Of a stretch of 64,000 nt of DNA, positions 54,165-63,345 are shown piece by piece (position 1 is the stretch's first letter; each line of letters begins with the position of its first letter). Below the pieces are notes generated by a model that was not told the origin of the DNA, ran no database searches, and worked only from the letters and a program-made list of their open reading frames with translations. Position numbers and translations under genes: made by a program. The stretch spans positions 753,981 to 817,980 of the forward strand of contig JAMPDC010000001.1 of assembly GCA_023665865.1 (NCBI GenBank), written 5' to 3'. Source of the stretch: Staphylococcus sp. Lineage in GTDB: Bacteria; Bacteroidota; Bacteroidia; Bacteroidales; Muribaculaceae.

Positions 54165-55379
54165 CTATCCCGGCAGCTTCTGATTCTTGAGATTAGGAAG
54201 CAGAAGAGCCACTATGCCGAGCAGAGGCATATAGGCGCAGAAATCATAGACAGCGTCAATGCCATACTTGTCGGCAAAATCACCGAGGACAGCAGATGCG
54301 ATGCCTCCGACTCCGAATGCAAATCCGAAAAACAGACCTGAGATCATGCCGAGTTTAGTCGGCAGCAACTCCTGTGCATAAAGCAGAATAGCCGGGAAAG
54401 CAGAAGAAAGCATGAAGCCGGCACAGAAACTGAGCACGGCAGTCGGCACCAAGGCCACATGTGGAAGCAGAAGGCTGAACGGGGCAGTACCGAGAATAGA
54501 GATCCAGATGACTGTCTTGCGGCCATAACGGTCACCGACCGGCCCTCCGATCAATGTTCCGGCAGCCGTCGACACTACAAAAATGAAAAGGAATATCTGC
54601 GACAGCGAGACTGAAATGCCGAAACGGTCGATCAGATAAAAAGTGTAGTAGCTCGACAGGCTCGCCATGTAGATGTATTTCGAGAAGATGAGCACTATGA
54701 TGACCCCGATGGTGAAAAGCGTGCGTCCTTTCGACAAAGGCAGATGTGCTTTTGCCTCAGCCTTCTCCTCGCGCGTCTTAAGCTCCCTGAGATAGCCGGC
54801 ATACCAGCGGCATATAGGAGCCATGGCCCAGAAACAGAGCATGGCGAAAATCAGAAACACGGCTATGTAGCGGCGATCATGGGGAGCGACGATAAGCGCC
54901 ACCAGAAGCGGACCGATCGAACCTCCGAAGTTACCGCCGACCTGAAAGACCGACTGGGCGAAGCCGCGGCGCTGACGTCCGGCAAGCGAGGTGATGCGCG
55001 AAGCCTCGGGATGAAGCGTGGCCGAGCCTATGCCGACCATAAAGACGGCTATAAGTATTCCGGGCAGTGTCGACGAGAAAGCAAAAAGCAGGATGCCTAT
55101 GGAAGTAGAACACATTCCGGCCGGCAGACTCCACACAAACGGCCGGCGGTCAAAAGCATAGCCGACGACAGGCTGGAAGATCGAAGCCGCGAGCTGATAG
55201 ACAAGTGTTATGATACCGATCTCTGCAAAGCTGAGATTGAGGTCGGTCTTAAGCATCGGATAGACAGCCGTGATGACCGACTGGAGCAGATCGTTGAGAC
55301 AGTGGGCGGCACTCAGCGCGAGCAGGACATGAAATGTCGGCATCTCAGTCAGATGCCTTAGTTTTTTTACGAAACTCAT
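54165..55379 (-). CDS. MFS transporter, fosmidomycin resistance (Fsr)-like
   Basis: A 404-residue inner-membrane antiporter with 12 hydrophobic helices. The first loop (ALSAAHCLNDLLQSVITAVYPML) and ATLHPEASR in helix 4 are typical of the Fsr group, which exports fosmidomycin-like and other compounds. Loop 2-3 has DRRPFVW in place of the classical DRxGRR; the second loop 8-9 keeps GDRYGRK. It is monocistronic with a TAACTTTG box 36 bases upstream. Substrate uncertain. Confidence 0.88.
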   Translation of the reverse strand: MSFVKKLRHLTEMPTFHVLLALSAAHCLNDLLQSVITAVYPMLKTDLNLSFAEIGIITLVYQLAASIFQPVVGYAFDRRPFVWSLPAGMCSTSIGILLFAFSSTLPGILIAVFMVGIGSATLHPEASRITSLAGRQRRGFAQSVFQVGGNFGGSIGPLLVALIVAPHDRRYIAVFLIFAMLCFWAMAPICRWYAGYLRELKTREEKAEAKAHLPLSKGRTLFTIGVIIVLIFSKYIYMASLSSYYTFYLIDRFGISVSLSQIFLFIFVVSTAAGTLIGGPVGDRYGRKTVIWISILGTAPFSLLLPHVALVPTAVLSFCAGFMLSSAFPAILLYAQELLPTKLGMISGLFFGFAFGVGGIASAVLGDFADKYGIDAVYDFCAYMPLLGIVALLLPNLKNQKLPG

Positions 55380-55414
55380 ATTGACTAAGAGAGTGTATTT
55401 CTATTTTCGGGCTG

Positions 55415-55422
55415 CAAAGTTA
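55415..55422 (-). promoter_or_regulatory. -7 box (TAACTTTG) for the MFS transporter gene
   Basis: Minus-strand TAACTTTG, 36 bases upstream of the MFS start codon. Confidence 0.55.
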
Positions 55423-55527
55423 CGACTTTTTTCCCGAAACGGAGGCAGGGTGTCGACCGCGTGGCGACAGGTGTCATGGTCATCACCCTTCACCACTCCA
55501 TATCGTCAGTCAACCCTCCGTGGCAAG

Positions 55528-55543
55528 TTTCGATTGGTCGAAA
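55528..55543. promoter_or_regulatory. Palindrome TTTCGA-TTGG-TCGAAA upstream of the RND operon
   Basis: A perfect 6-bp inverted repeat with a 4-base spacer about 80 bases upstream of the efflux promoter; a possible regulator-binding site. Confidence 0.35.
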
Positions 55544-55608
55544 TTGGAAATAATGAGGGGCTTTTCGCCAATTTTACAATTTTTTATTGTTACTTTTTCC
55601 TCTTATTG

Positions 55609-55622
55609 ACCAAATGATTGGT
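55609..55622. promoter_or_regulatory. Palindrome ACCAA-ATGA-TTGGT next to the RND -7 box
   Basis: A perfect 5-bp inverted repeat with a 4-base spacer that touches the first base of the -7 box at 55622, where a repressor would block polymerase. The half-site ATTGGT also occurs in the palindrome at 55528-55543. Confidence 0.4.
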
Positions 55623-55629
55623 AACTTTG
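55622..55629 (+). promoter_or_regulatory. -7 box (TAACTTTG) for the RND efflux operon
   Basis: TAACTTTG on the plus strand, 62 bases before the adaptor ATG at 55692. Confidence 0.6.
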
Positions 55630-55691
55630 CACTTTGATTTAGCAAATTAACAAAAATAGGTATATATATTTAAGCAACAAAAAGAAAGACA

Positions 55692-56870
55692 ATGAAATCC
55701 ATCGCATTATCGAAAGGCAGCATCGGCATGATGCTCGCAGCAGTGGTTTTGCTTCCCTCATGTTCGAAAGACCAGCAGCAGATGCAGGCACCTGCACCTG
55801 AGATCGCCACTATCACTCTGGCGCCCCAGACTGCCGATCTTCAGTCGACACTCCCTGCCACCATCAAGGGTAAGACCGATATCGATATCCGTCCGCAGGT
55901 CACGGGATTCATCACCAAAGTTCATGTTGATGAAGGTCAGCACGTCCGCAAAGGCCAGGTGCTCTTCACTCTCGACCAAGTGACCTTTCAGGCAGCAGTC
56001 GACCAGGCAAAAGCCGCTGTCAACAATGCACAGACCGCCGTCAACACTGCCAAGATGACCGCCGACAGCAAAAAGGCGCTCTTCGACAAGCAGATCATCA
56101 GTGAATATGAGTATCAGCTCTCCCAAAACTCTCTCGCCCAGGCCCAGGCCCAGCTCGCCAACGCCAAGGCTGCCCTCGCTTCCGCACAGAAAAATCTCGC
56201 ATATACAGTCGTGACCTCTCCGAGCGACGGCGTGGTCGGCACAATCCCCAACCGCGAAGGCTCACTCGCATCTCCCTCTTCGGCACAGCCCCTCACCACT
56301 GTCAGCGACAACTCTCAGGTCTACGCCTACTTCTCGCTCACTGAAAAAGACCTCCTCAACATGGTCGGCGAAGGCGAACGCACCATGGATGCCGCCATCA
56401 AGGCTATGCCCGAGGTACAGTTCCGCATGAGCGACGGCACCATCTATCCCCTCACCGGCAAGGTGGCCACCGTCTCAGGTGTGATCGACAACTCGACCGG
56501 TTCGTCAAGCGTCCGCGCCCTCTTCAACAACCCCAACGGTCTTCTCCGCAGCGGCGCCACCGGCCAGATCATCATCCCCGACAATAAAGAAGGTGTGATC
56601 GTGATCCCCCAGAAAGCCACCTTCGAGCTTCAGGACCGTCGTTTCGCTTACGTGGTCAATGACTCCAACAAGGTTGTCTCAACTCCTATCACTGTCGACG
56701 CCAACAATGACGGCAAAAACTTCGTGGTCACCTCAGGCCTCAAGGCAGGACAGCGCATCGCCATCGAAGGTGTGGGCACCAAGCTTGCCGACGGCATCGT
56801 CATCAACCCCGTCGCGCCCAAGACTGAGGCCGCAGCCGCTCCCCAGACCCAGGCTCCCGCAGCTGAATAA
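55692..56870 (+). CDS. RND efflux periplasmic adaptor subunit
   Basis: The membrane-fusion protein that links the inner-membrane pump to the outer-membrane channel. The 392-residue lipoprotein has a signal with Cys24 in LLPSC. It has the lipoyl-type domain (RPQVTGFITKVHVDEGQHVRKGQVLFTLD), a coiled-coil hairpin (about 105-165, rich in Ala/Gln/Lys), its second half-motif TVVTSPSDGVVG, and the barrel domain (GQIIIPDNKEGVIVIP). First gene of the operon. The Ala/Pro-rich C-terminus is disordered. Confidence 0.95.
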   Translation: MKSIALSKGSIGMMLAAVVLLPSCSKDQQQMQAPAPEIATITLAPQTADLQSTLPATIKGKTDIDIRPQVTGFITKVHVDEGQHVRKGQVLFTLDQVTFQAAVDQAKAAVNNAQTAVNTAKMTADSKKALFDKQIISEYEYQLSQNSLAQAQAQLANAKAALASAQKNLAYTVVTSPSDGVVGTIPNREGSLASPSSAQPLTTVSDNSQVYAYFSLTEKDLLNMVGEGERTMDAAIKAMPEVQFRMSDGTIYPLTGKVATVSGVIDNSTGSSSVRALFNNPNGLLRSGATGQIIIPDNKEGVIVIPQKATFELQDRRFAYVVNDSNKVVSTPITVDANNDGKNFVVTSGLKAGQRIAIEGVGTKLADGIVINPVAPKTEAAAAPQTQAPAAE

Positions 56871-56955
56871 TAAAACCAATCAATTCATTCATACATTTTT
56901 CACAGCAGCCGCAATCTCTCTCTCCCACGGCTGCCAGACGAATTAAACTCAAGCA

Positions 56956-59900
56956 ATGAAATTAGATACTTTTATCAACAGGCCGGTGCTGTCGACGGTG
57001 ATCTCCATCTTCATCGTGCTGCTGGGTCTCATCGGACTCTTCGCGCTTCCAGTGACCCAGTTTCCTGACATCGCACCTCCTACAATCCGCGTATCGACCA
57101 CCTATACCGGTGCGAACGCACAGGCCGTGCTCAACTCCGTGATCGCCCCTCTCGAAGAGTCGATCAACGGCGCGGAAGGCATGACCTATATGGAATCAAC
57201 CGCCACCAATACCGGCTCGGCCGACATCACGGTCTACTTCGAGCAGGGTTTCAATCCTGACATGGCTGCCGTCGACGTGCAGAACCGTGTGGCAAAAGCC
57301 CAGAACCTTCTTCCTGCCGAAGTCACTCAGGTAGGCGTGCTCACCCAGAAGCGTCAGACTTCAATGCTTCTCATGGTGGCTCTCTACGATGAATCGGGCA
57401 ACTACACCCAGGAATTCCTCGACAACTATGCTAAGATCAACATGATCCCCCAGTTGCAGCGTGTGTCGGGTGTGGGCGACGTCATGTCGTTCGGCGCCGA
57501 CTACTCGATGCGTATCTGGCTCAAGCCGGACGTGATGGCCCAGTATGGTCTCGTCCCGACCGACATCTCTTATGCTCTTGCCGAGCAGAACATCGAGGCT
57601 GCTCCCGGTGCTTTCGGCGAGCAGGGCGACCAGAGCTTCCAGTACACAATGAAGTATAAAGGCCGTCTCAGTACCCCCGAACAGTTTGAGGACATCGTTG
57701 TCTCCGCCAAACCAACCGGTGAAGTGCTCCGCCTCGGCGATGTGGCAGACGTTGAACTCGGACGTGTGACCTATGGTTTCTCCAACTCGCTCAACGGCTA
57801 TGCCTCAACCAGCTGTATCGTCTTCCAGACCGCTGGCTCCAACGCAACCCAGATCATCAACGACTGTCTCAAGGTTGTCGACAGCATGAAGAAAGATCTC
57901 CCCGCAGGTCTTGCCATCGCTGTCCCCATGAACAACAACGACTTCCTTGACGCTTCTATCCACGAGGTGATCAAGACCCTCATCGAGGCATTCATCCTTG
58001 TGTTCTTCGTGGTATATGTCTTCCTCCAGGACATCCGTTCGACCATCATTCCCGCCATCGCCATCCCCGTGGCTCTTGTCGGTACTTTCTTCTTCATGAA
58101 CATCATCGGGTTCTCGCTCAACCTCATCACCCTCTCGGCGCTCGTCCTGGCGATTGCGATTGTGGTCGACGACGCGATTGTGGTCGTCGAAGCGGTCCAT
58201 GCGAAACTTGACGTCGGCTACAAGAGTGCACGCAAGGCATCAATCGACGCTATGGGTGAGATCGGCGGCGCAATCATCTCGATCACGCTCGTCATGATGC
58301 TCGTGTTTATCCCTGTGTCGTTCATGTCGGGAACAACAGGTGTGTTCTACCGTCAGTTCGGTCTGACCATGGCAATCGCCATCGGTCTGTCGGCACTCAA
58401 CGCATTGACCCTCTCTCCGGCACTTTGTGCAGTGTTCCTGAAGGGCCACGACGAGTCAACGCTCAAAGAGCGCATGGGTCAGGCCTACGGTGCAGCAGCC
58501 GAGGCAGTCAAGGGCAACGCCAAGCGCCGCTTCACACTCAATATGCCCCCGTTGGTGACCTTTGCCTTCCTTGCCGCTACCATCACCTTCATGGTGCTCG
58601 GATGGTATAACACCGAGCATCCCGTCCAGCTTGTCATCGCTTCTGTCGTAGCTGTCATCACAATCCTCGGCATTTTCAACAAGCGATTCCACAAGGGATT
58701 TGAGAAGGGCTTCAACCGCATCCTCAAGGTCTACAATAAGCTTACAGGATTCTTCATCAACCATAAGATTCTCTCATTCGGTATCGTTGCCGGCGCTGTT
58801 GCCATCCTCGTGTGGCTCATGAGCATCACGACTTCGACCCTCGTCCCGAGCGAGGATACCGGTACACTCTTCTGTATGGTCGACATGCCCCCGGGCACAT
58901 CTCAGGAGCGCACAGACGAAGTCCTCAATCAGCTCGACAACATCCTCGCGCAGATTCCTGAAATCGAGTATCGCCAAAAAATCTCGGGCTATAGCTTCAT
59001 GGCAGGCCAGGGCGCTACCTACGGAACCTTCATCCTCAAGCTCAAACACTGGGAAGACCGTAAGGAGGCCTCACAGACTTCCGATGCCATCCTCGGCAAG
59101 CTCTATGCAATGACCTCGGCTATCAAGGACGGACGTGTGATGATCTTCGCACCGCCTATGATCACCGGCTACTCGATGACCAATGGTTTCGAGCTCAAGA
59201 TGCAGGACAAGACCGGTGGCGATATCAACAGCTTCTTTGCCGTCGTCCAGGGCTTCCTCGCCAAACTCAACCAGCAGCCGGAGGTTCAGATGGCCTACAC
59301 CACCTTCAACCCGACCTTCCCGCAGTATATGATCGACATCGATGCTGCCAAGGCCAAGCAGGCAGGTATCTCACCCAAGGATATCCTCTCGACACTCCAG
59401 GGTTACTATGGCGGTATGTATGTCTCCAACTTCAACCGTTTCGGTAAGATCTACCGTGTGATGATGCAGGCCAACCCCGAATCGCGCGTTAGCCCCGAGA
59501 CTCTCTCGTCGATCAAGATCCGCAACGGCAAGGAAATGGCATCGCTGTCAAACTACGTCACTCTGACCCGAGTTTACGGTCCTGACCTTCTGAACCGCTT
59601 CAACATGTTCCAGTCAATCTCCGTGACCGGTCAGCCCGCTCCCGGCTACACTTCCGGTGACTGTCTTGCCGTCATCGAGCGCGTGGCCGCCGAGACTCTC
59701 CCCGCAGGTTTCGGATATGAATACTCAGGTATGACCCGTGAGGAGGCCTCAACCGGTGCCGGCAGCACCACCGCAGTCATCTTCGGTCTCTGTCTTCTCT
59801 TCGTCTACCTCCTTCTCTCGGCTCAGTATGAAAGCTACATCCTTCCGTGGGCCGTTATCCTCTCGATCCCCTTCGGTCTCATGGGTACCTTCATCTTCGC

Positions 59901-60336
59901 CCAGATCTTCGGCATCTCCAACAACATCTACCTCCAGATCGCGCTCATCATGCTCATCGGTCTTCTTGCGAAAAACGCAATCCTTATCGTTGAGTTTGCT
60001 GTCGAGCGTCGCCGCACAGGTATGTCGGTTGTCAATGCAGCGATCCAGGGAGCTACCGCCCGTCTGCGTCCTATCCTCATGACATCGCTCGCCATGATCA
60101 TCGGTCTTCTCCCGATGATGTTCGCATCCGGTGCGGGTGCCAACGGTAACCGTGCCCTCGGTACAGGTTCGATCGGCGGTATGCTCATCGGTATGGTGCT
60201 CCAGGTTCTCATCGTGCCTGCACTCTTCGTGCTCTTCCAGAAACTTCAGGAGAAGATCACTCCGCTCAAGTGGGAAGACACCGACAATGAGGGTATCGAA
60301 AACGAAATCGAACAGTACACTCCCGAGACCCACTGA
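56956..60336 (+). CDS. RND efflux permease (AcrB/HAE1 family) with extra membrane insertion
   Basis: Proton-driven pump of 1126 residues, about 75 longer than E. coli AcrB. It starts MKLDTFINRPVLSTVISIF (helix 1) and has the proton-relay pair Asp405-Asp406 in IVVDDAIVVVE and a Lys in helix 10 (LLAKNAILIVEF). Between helices 6 and 7, residues about 500-575 hold an insertion with two added hydrophobic segments (near 528-547 and 555-573) not found in AcrB. The porter and docking domains look complete. Second gene, 85 bases after the adaptor. Confidence 0.95.
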   Translation: MKLDTFINRPVLSTVISIFIVLLGLIGLFALPVTQFPDIAPPTIRVSTTYTGANAQAVLNSVIAPLEESINGAEGMTYMESTATNTGSADITVYFEQGFNPDMAAVDVQNRVAKAQNLLPAEVTQVGVLTQKRQTSMLLMVALYDESGNYTQEFLDNYAKINMIPQLQRVSGVGDVMSFGADYSMRIWLKPDVMAQYGLVPTDISYALAEQNIEAAPGAFGEQGDQSFQYTMKYKGRLSTPEQFEDIVVSAKPTGEVLRLGDVADVELGRVTYGFSNSLNGYASTSCIVFQTAGSNATQIINDCLKVVDSMKKDLPAGLAIAVPMNNNDFLDASIHEVIKTLIEAFILVFFVVYVFLQDIRSTIIPAIAIPVALVGTFFFMNIIGFSLNLITLSALVLAIAIVVDDAIVVVEAVHAKLDVGYKSARKASIDAMGEIGGAIISITLVMMLVFIPVSFMSGTTGVFYRQFGLTMAIAIGLSALNALTLSPALCAVFLKGHDESTLKERMGQAYGAAAEAVKGNAKRRFTLNMPPLVTFAFLAATITFMVLGWYNTEHPVQLVIASVVAVITILGIFNKRFHKGFEKGFNRILKVYNKLTGFFINHKILSFGIVAGAVAILVWLMSITTSTLVPSEDTGTLFCMVDMPPGTSQERTDEVLNQLDNILAQIPEIEYRQKISGYSFMAGQGATYGTFILKLKHWEDRKEASQTSDAILGKLYAMTSAIKDGRVMIFAPPMITGYSMTNGFELKMQDKTGGDINSFFAVVQGFLAKLNQQPEVQMAYTTFNPTFPQYMIDIDAAKAKQAGISPKDILSTLQGYYGGMYVSNFNRFGKIYRVMMQANPESRVSPETLSSIKIRNGKEMASLSNYVTLTRVYGPDLLNRFNMFQSISVTGQPAPGYTSGDCLAVIERVAAETLPAGFGYEYSGMTREEASTGAGSTTAVIFGLCLLFVYLLLSAQYESYILPWAVILSIPFGLMGTFIFAQIFGISNNIYLQIALIMLIGLLAKNAILIVEFAVERRRTGMSVVNAAIQGATARLRPILMTSLAMIIGLLPMMFASGAGANGNRALGTGSIGGMLIGMVLQVLIVPALFVLFQKLQEKITPLKWEDTDNEGIENEIEQYTPETH

Positions 60337-60417
60337 TAAAGTCAGGCTGCCTGTCGCCTCCCTCCCACTGAGGGAGGCAACGGCACTGACCAAAAAGATA
60401 ACATCATCACAACAACA

Positions 60418-61803
60418 ATGAAAATCAAGAATTTTTCACTTGTCATCGCTGCGGGTCTGAGCGTCTCGATGCTCACTGGCTGCGGGATATATAAGAAATA
60501 TAACGTCAACAATATTGACAACCAGCTCGTCAAGGAGTATGCCCAGGCTCTCCAGCAGCAGGACGACTCCCTGGCATTCGGCAATCTCTCGTGGCGCCAG
60601 GTGTTCACCGACCCTGCGCTCGTCGACCTTATCGACCGTGCGCTCTCTGCCAACAAGGATCTGCGCAACGCGAAACTCAATGTCGACATAGCCCACGCCC
60701 AGCTCAAGGGTGCGAAACTCAGCTATCTGCCTTCGCTCACTCTCTCGCCCAACGGCGCCGGAGCCAAATATGCCAGCAATGATTTCAACTGGACCTATCA
60801 GCTCCCCCTCGCTGTCAACTGGGAAGTGGATGTATTCGGCAAGATTCTCAACACCAAGCGTGGTGCGGAAGTAGCCGAGCTCCAGACCAAGGCCTACGAG
60901 CAGGCTGTACGCTCTCAGATCATCGCGGGTGTTGCCCAGTGTTACTACTCCATCGCCGCCCTTGAGGCCCAGCTCAAGCTCTCGCGCGAGACCTCTGAAC
61001 TGTGGAAAGCAAGTATCGATGTGATGCGCAACCTTAAGGAGGCCGGTCGTCTGAGAGAGGACGCCGTTGTCCAGAGCATGGCCCAATACTACAGCATCGA
61101 GGCCTCGATCACCGACATCGAGCTCTCGCTCCATGAGGCTAACAACACCATGTCGCTCCTGCTCAACCAGATGCCCCAGAAATGGACCATCTCTCCCGAT
61201 GCCGCTCTCAACGTCCCGATGATGAAGCGCACAGCCATCCCCATGGCCGAGCTTGCTGTCCGTCCCGACGTGCGTGCATCTGAAATGGCTCTCGCATCCG
61301 CTTACTACTCGACCGCATCGGCCCGCGCAGCTTTCTATCCCTCGATCAACATCACTGCCAACGGAGGTTTCACCAATCTCCTCGGCTCGTTTGTGCAGAA
61401 TCCCGGCGACTGGTTCGTGCAGCTCGCAGGCAGTCTGACGGCCCCGCTTTTCGCCCGCGGTCAGAACATCGCCCGTCTTGAAGCAGCTAAAGCCCAACAG
61501 CAGCAGGCTCTCAACAATTTCGAGTACACAATCATGAGCGCCGCAGCCGATGTCAGCGATGCGATGACTGTCTACGAGAAGAGCATAGCCAAGCAGCAGT
61601 GGCTCGCACTTCAGGTCGACAATCTTGAAAAAGCAGTCTCGATCACCAACGAGCTTCTTCTCTTCGACGGTTCGACAACCTATCTCGAGGTCCTCACCGC
61701 CCAGAAGAATCTCCTTGCAGCCCAGACTGCCCAGATCACAACAAACCTCACTACCGCCCGCTCTATCATCAACCTCTATCAGAATCTCGGAGGCGGCCGG
61801 TAA
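60418..61803 (+). CDS. TolC-family outer-membrane efflux lipoprotein
   Basis: Outer-membrane channel of the tripartite pump. The 461-residue protein has a lipoprotein signal (Cys22 in MLTGC) and two homologous OEP halves with long coiled-coil helices and two beta-strand pairs: SYLPSLTLSPNG in the first, FYPSINITANGGFTNL in the second. It resembles OprM/NodT proteins. Third gene of the operon, 81 bases after the permease. Confidence 0.95.
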   Translation: MKIKNFSLVIAAGLSVSMLTGCGIYKKYNVNNIDNQLVKEYAQALQQQDDSLAFGNLSWRQVFTDPALVDLIDRALSANKDLRNAKLNVDIAHAQLKGAKLSYLPSLTLSPNGAGAKYASNDFNWTYQLPLAVNWEVDVFGKILNTKRGAEVAELQTKAYEQAVRSQIIAGVAQCYYSIAALEAQLKLSRETSELWKASIDVMRNLKEAGRLREDAVVQSMAQYYSIEASITDIELSLHEANNTMSLLLNQMPQKWTISPDAALNVPMMKRTAIPMAELAVRPDVRASEMALASAYYSTASARAAFYPSINITANGGFTNLLGSFVQNPGDWFVQLAGSLTAPLFARGQNIARLEAAKAQQQQALNNFEYTIMSAAADVSDAMTVYEKSIAKQQWLALQVDNLEKAVSITNELLLFDGSTTYLEVLTAQKNLLAAQTAQITTNLTTARSIINLYQNLGGGR

Positions 61804-61833
61804 ATCCACACATTCACCTCTAAACCAAACATC

Positions 61834-62622
61834 ATGATTAGCGACAAAGCACATATTGACCCCTCGGCCAAAATCGGCGAGAACGTCACCATCCATCCAT
61901 TCGCCTATATTGACAAGGATGTTGAAATCGGCGACAATACTGTCATCATGCCCTTTGCGAGCATCATCCGCGGCACACGCCTCGGCAAGAACTGCAAAGT
62001 CTATCAGGGCGCAATCGTCGGAGCCGATCCCCAGGATTTCCGTTGGAAAGGCGGATTTACCTACTGCTATGTCGGCGACAATGTGGTCATCCGGGAGAAT
62101 GTCATCATCAACCGCGGCATCAACACCGAAGGCGGCACCCGCATAGGTTCAGGCTCGTTTCTCATGGCAAACTCTCACGTCGGCCACGACTCGCATCTCA
62201 AAGGCAAGGATGTCATCGGCAACAATGTCTCGATTGCCGGAGATGTCGAGGTCGGTGAATGTACGATCCTCTCATCGAGTGTTGTTATCCACGAGAATTC
62301 ACGCATAGGCGACTGGGTGCTCATCAAGGGCGGATGCCGTATCACAGGCAATGTCCCCCCCTTCTGCATCATGGCCCATAACCCCACTGCCTACTTCGGC
62401 GTCAACGCCGTCATCCTCCGCAGGCAGGGCATCAGCGAAGAGCGCATCGACGATATCGCAAAATGCTACCGCCACATCTATCAGACAGGCACTTCGGTCT
62501 TCAACGCCCTCCAGCGCATCGAAGCCGACGTTGAGGAAACTCCCGAACGCAACAACATTCTCACGTTTATCCGTGACAACAAACTCCGCATCGTGGCTAT
62601 TCCCAAAGACCTTGAGGAATAA
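61834..62622 (+). CDS. lpxA: Acyl-ACP--UDP-N-acetylglucosamine O-acyltransferase (LpxA-like)
   Basis: First enzyme of lipid A synthesis, acylating UDP-GlcNAc. The 262-residue protein is a left-handed beta-helix of hexapeptide repeats, with the catalytic His118 in SHVGHDSHL (equivalent to His125 of E. coli LpxA) and the C-terminal helical domain FGVNAVILRRQGISEERI. It follows the TolC-family gene by 30 bases and ends before a strong terminator. Bacteroidota commonly carry two LpxA-like genes; this could be the second, in which case its acyl acceptor or chain length might differ. Confidence 0.85.
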   Translation: MISDKAHIDPSAKIGENVTIHPFAYIDKDVEIGDNTVIMPFASIIRGTRLGKNCKVYQGAIVGADPQDFRWKGGFTYCYVGDNVVIRENVIINRGINTEGGTRIGSGSFLMANSHVGHDSHLKGKDVIGNNVSIAGDVEVGECTILSSSVVIHENSRIGDWVLIKGGCRITGNVPPFCIMAHNPTAYFGVNAVILRRQGISEERIDDIAKCYRHIYQTGTSVFNALQRIEADVEETPERNNILTFIRDNKLRIVAIPKDLEE

Positions 62623-62666
62623 GCAGGACGGAGGGATTTGTTGCCCTGCATAAAATCCTACCGATC

Positions 62667-62708
62667 GCGCCGCCGCAGCAAGTACAGAGCTGCAGCGGCG
62701 CTTTTTTT
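62667..62708 (+). terminator. Rho-independent terminator of the efflux-lpxA operon
   Basis: GCGCCGCCGCAGC/GCTGCAGCGGCGC (13 bp with one mismatch) followed directly by seven T residues. Confidence 0.92.
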
Positions 62709-62744
62709 ACGCCCACTCCTATGGTGAATACTTCCTTTTTTTCT

Positions 62745-62752
62745 TACATTTG
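62745..62752 (+). promoter_or_regulatory. -7 box (TACATTTG) for the phosphatase-cytidine deaminase pair
   Basis: TACATTTG, matching TAnnTTTG, 37 bases before the ATG at 62790. Confidence 0.6.
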
Positions 62753-62789
62753 CACTAACCAGATATTTTTTCTTCAATATTGACTGATT

Positions 62790-63341
62790 ATGAAAGCTGA
62801 CTCGACAAAATATGCACAGCGGATCCAACAGATACTCTCATCCAACGCCGACTCCGGCCAACCGCTGAAAGTGCTCTTCGTATGCCTGGGCAACATCTGC
62901 CGATCTCCGGCAGCCGAAGGCATAATGCGCGGCATCGTGACCCGCAAAGGAGCGGAAAACGACTGGGTCATCGACTCGGCCGGGACCGGACGCTACCACA
63001 TCGGAGAGCTTCCGGACCGACGCATGAGAGTGCATGCCCGCCAAAGGGGCCTGGAGCTCGCTCACAGATGCCGCCAGGTCGAAGATGAGGATTTCATCAA
63101 ATTCGACATGATAGTCGGAATGGACGCTTCTAACATGGCAAATCTGCAACGCATGGCTCCGGATCCGGAAGCTGAGGAGAAACTCATCCCCATGGCAGAG
63201 TTTTTCCATGACTCAGAACGGTTCGACTACGTCCCTGATCCCTACTATGAAGGAGCGGAAGGCTTCGAGCTCGTCCTTGACCTCCTTGAAGGCGCATGTG
63301 CCAACCTATATGACACCCGAAGCAATTACCAGAAAAACTAA
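62790..63341 (+). CDS. Low molecular weight protein-tyrosine-phosphatase
   Basis: A 183-residue phosphatase with the active-site loop CLGNICRS (Cys32, Arg38) and the Asp-containing loop VPDPYYEG near residue 155. It dephosphorylates phosphotyrosine, often on polysaccharide-synthesis tyrosine kinases; no kinase gene is nearby. An N-terminal extension of about 25 residues precedes the usual start of the family. Only 4 bases separate it from cdd, so they are cotranscribed. Confidence 0.93.
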   Translation: MKADSTKYAQRIQQILSSNADSGQPLKVLFVCLGNICRSPAAEGIMRGIVTRKGAENDWVIDSAGTGRYHIGELPDRRMRVHARQRGLELAHRCRQVEDEDFIKFDMIVGMDASNMANLQRMAPDPEAEEKLIPMAEFFHDSERFDYVPDPYYEGAEGFELVLDLLEGACANLYDTRSNYQKN

Positions 63342-63345
63342 AGAT

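Noticed and set aside
60436-61896. A 486-codon minus-strand open frame opposite the TolC-family gene
   Set aside because: Long only because of GC-rich, codon-biased coding on the other strand; no domain, no promoter.
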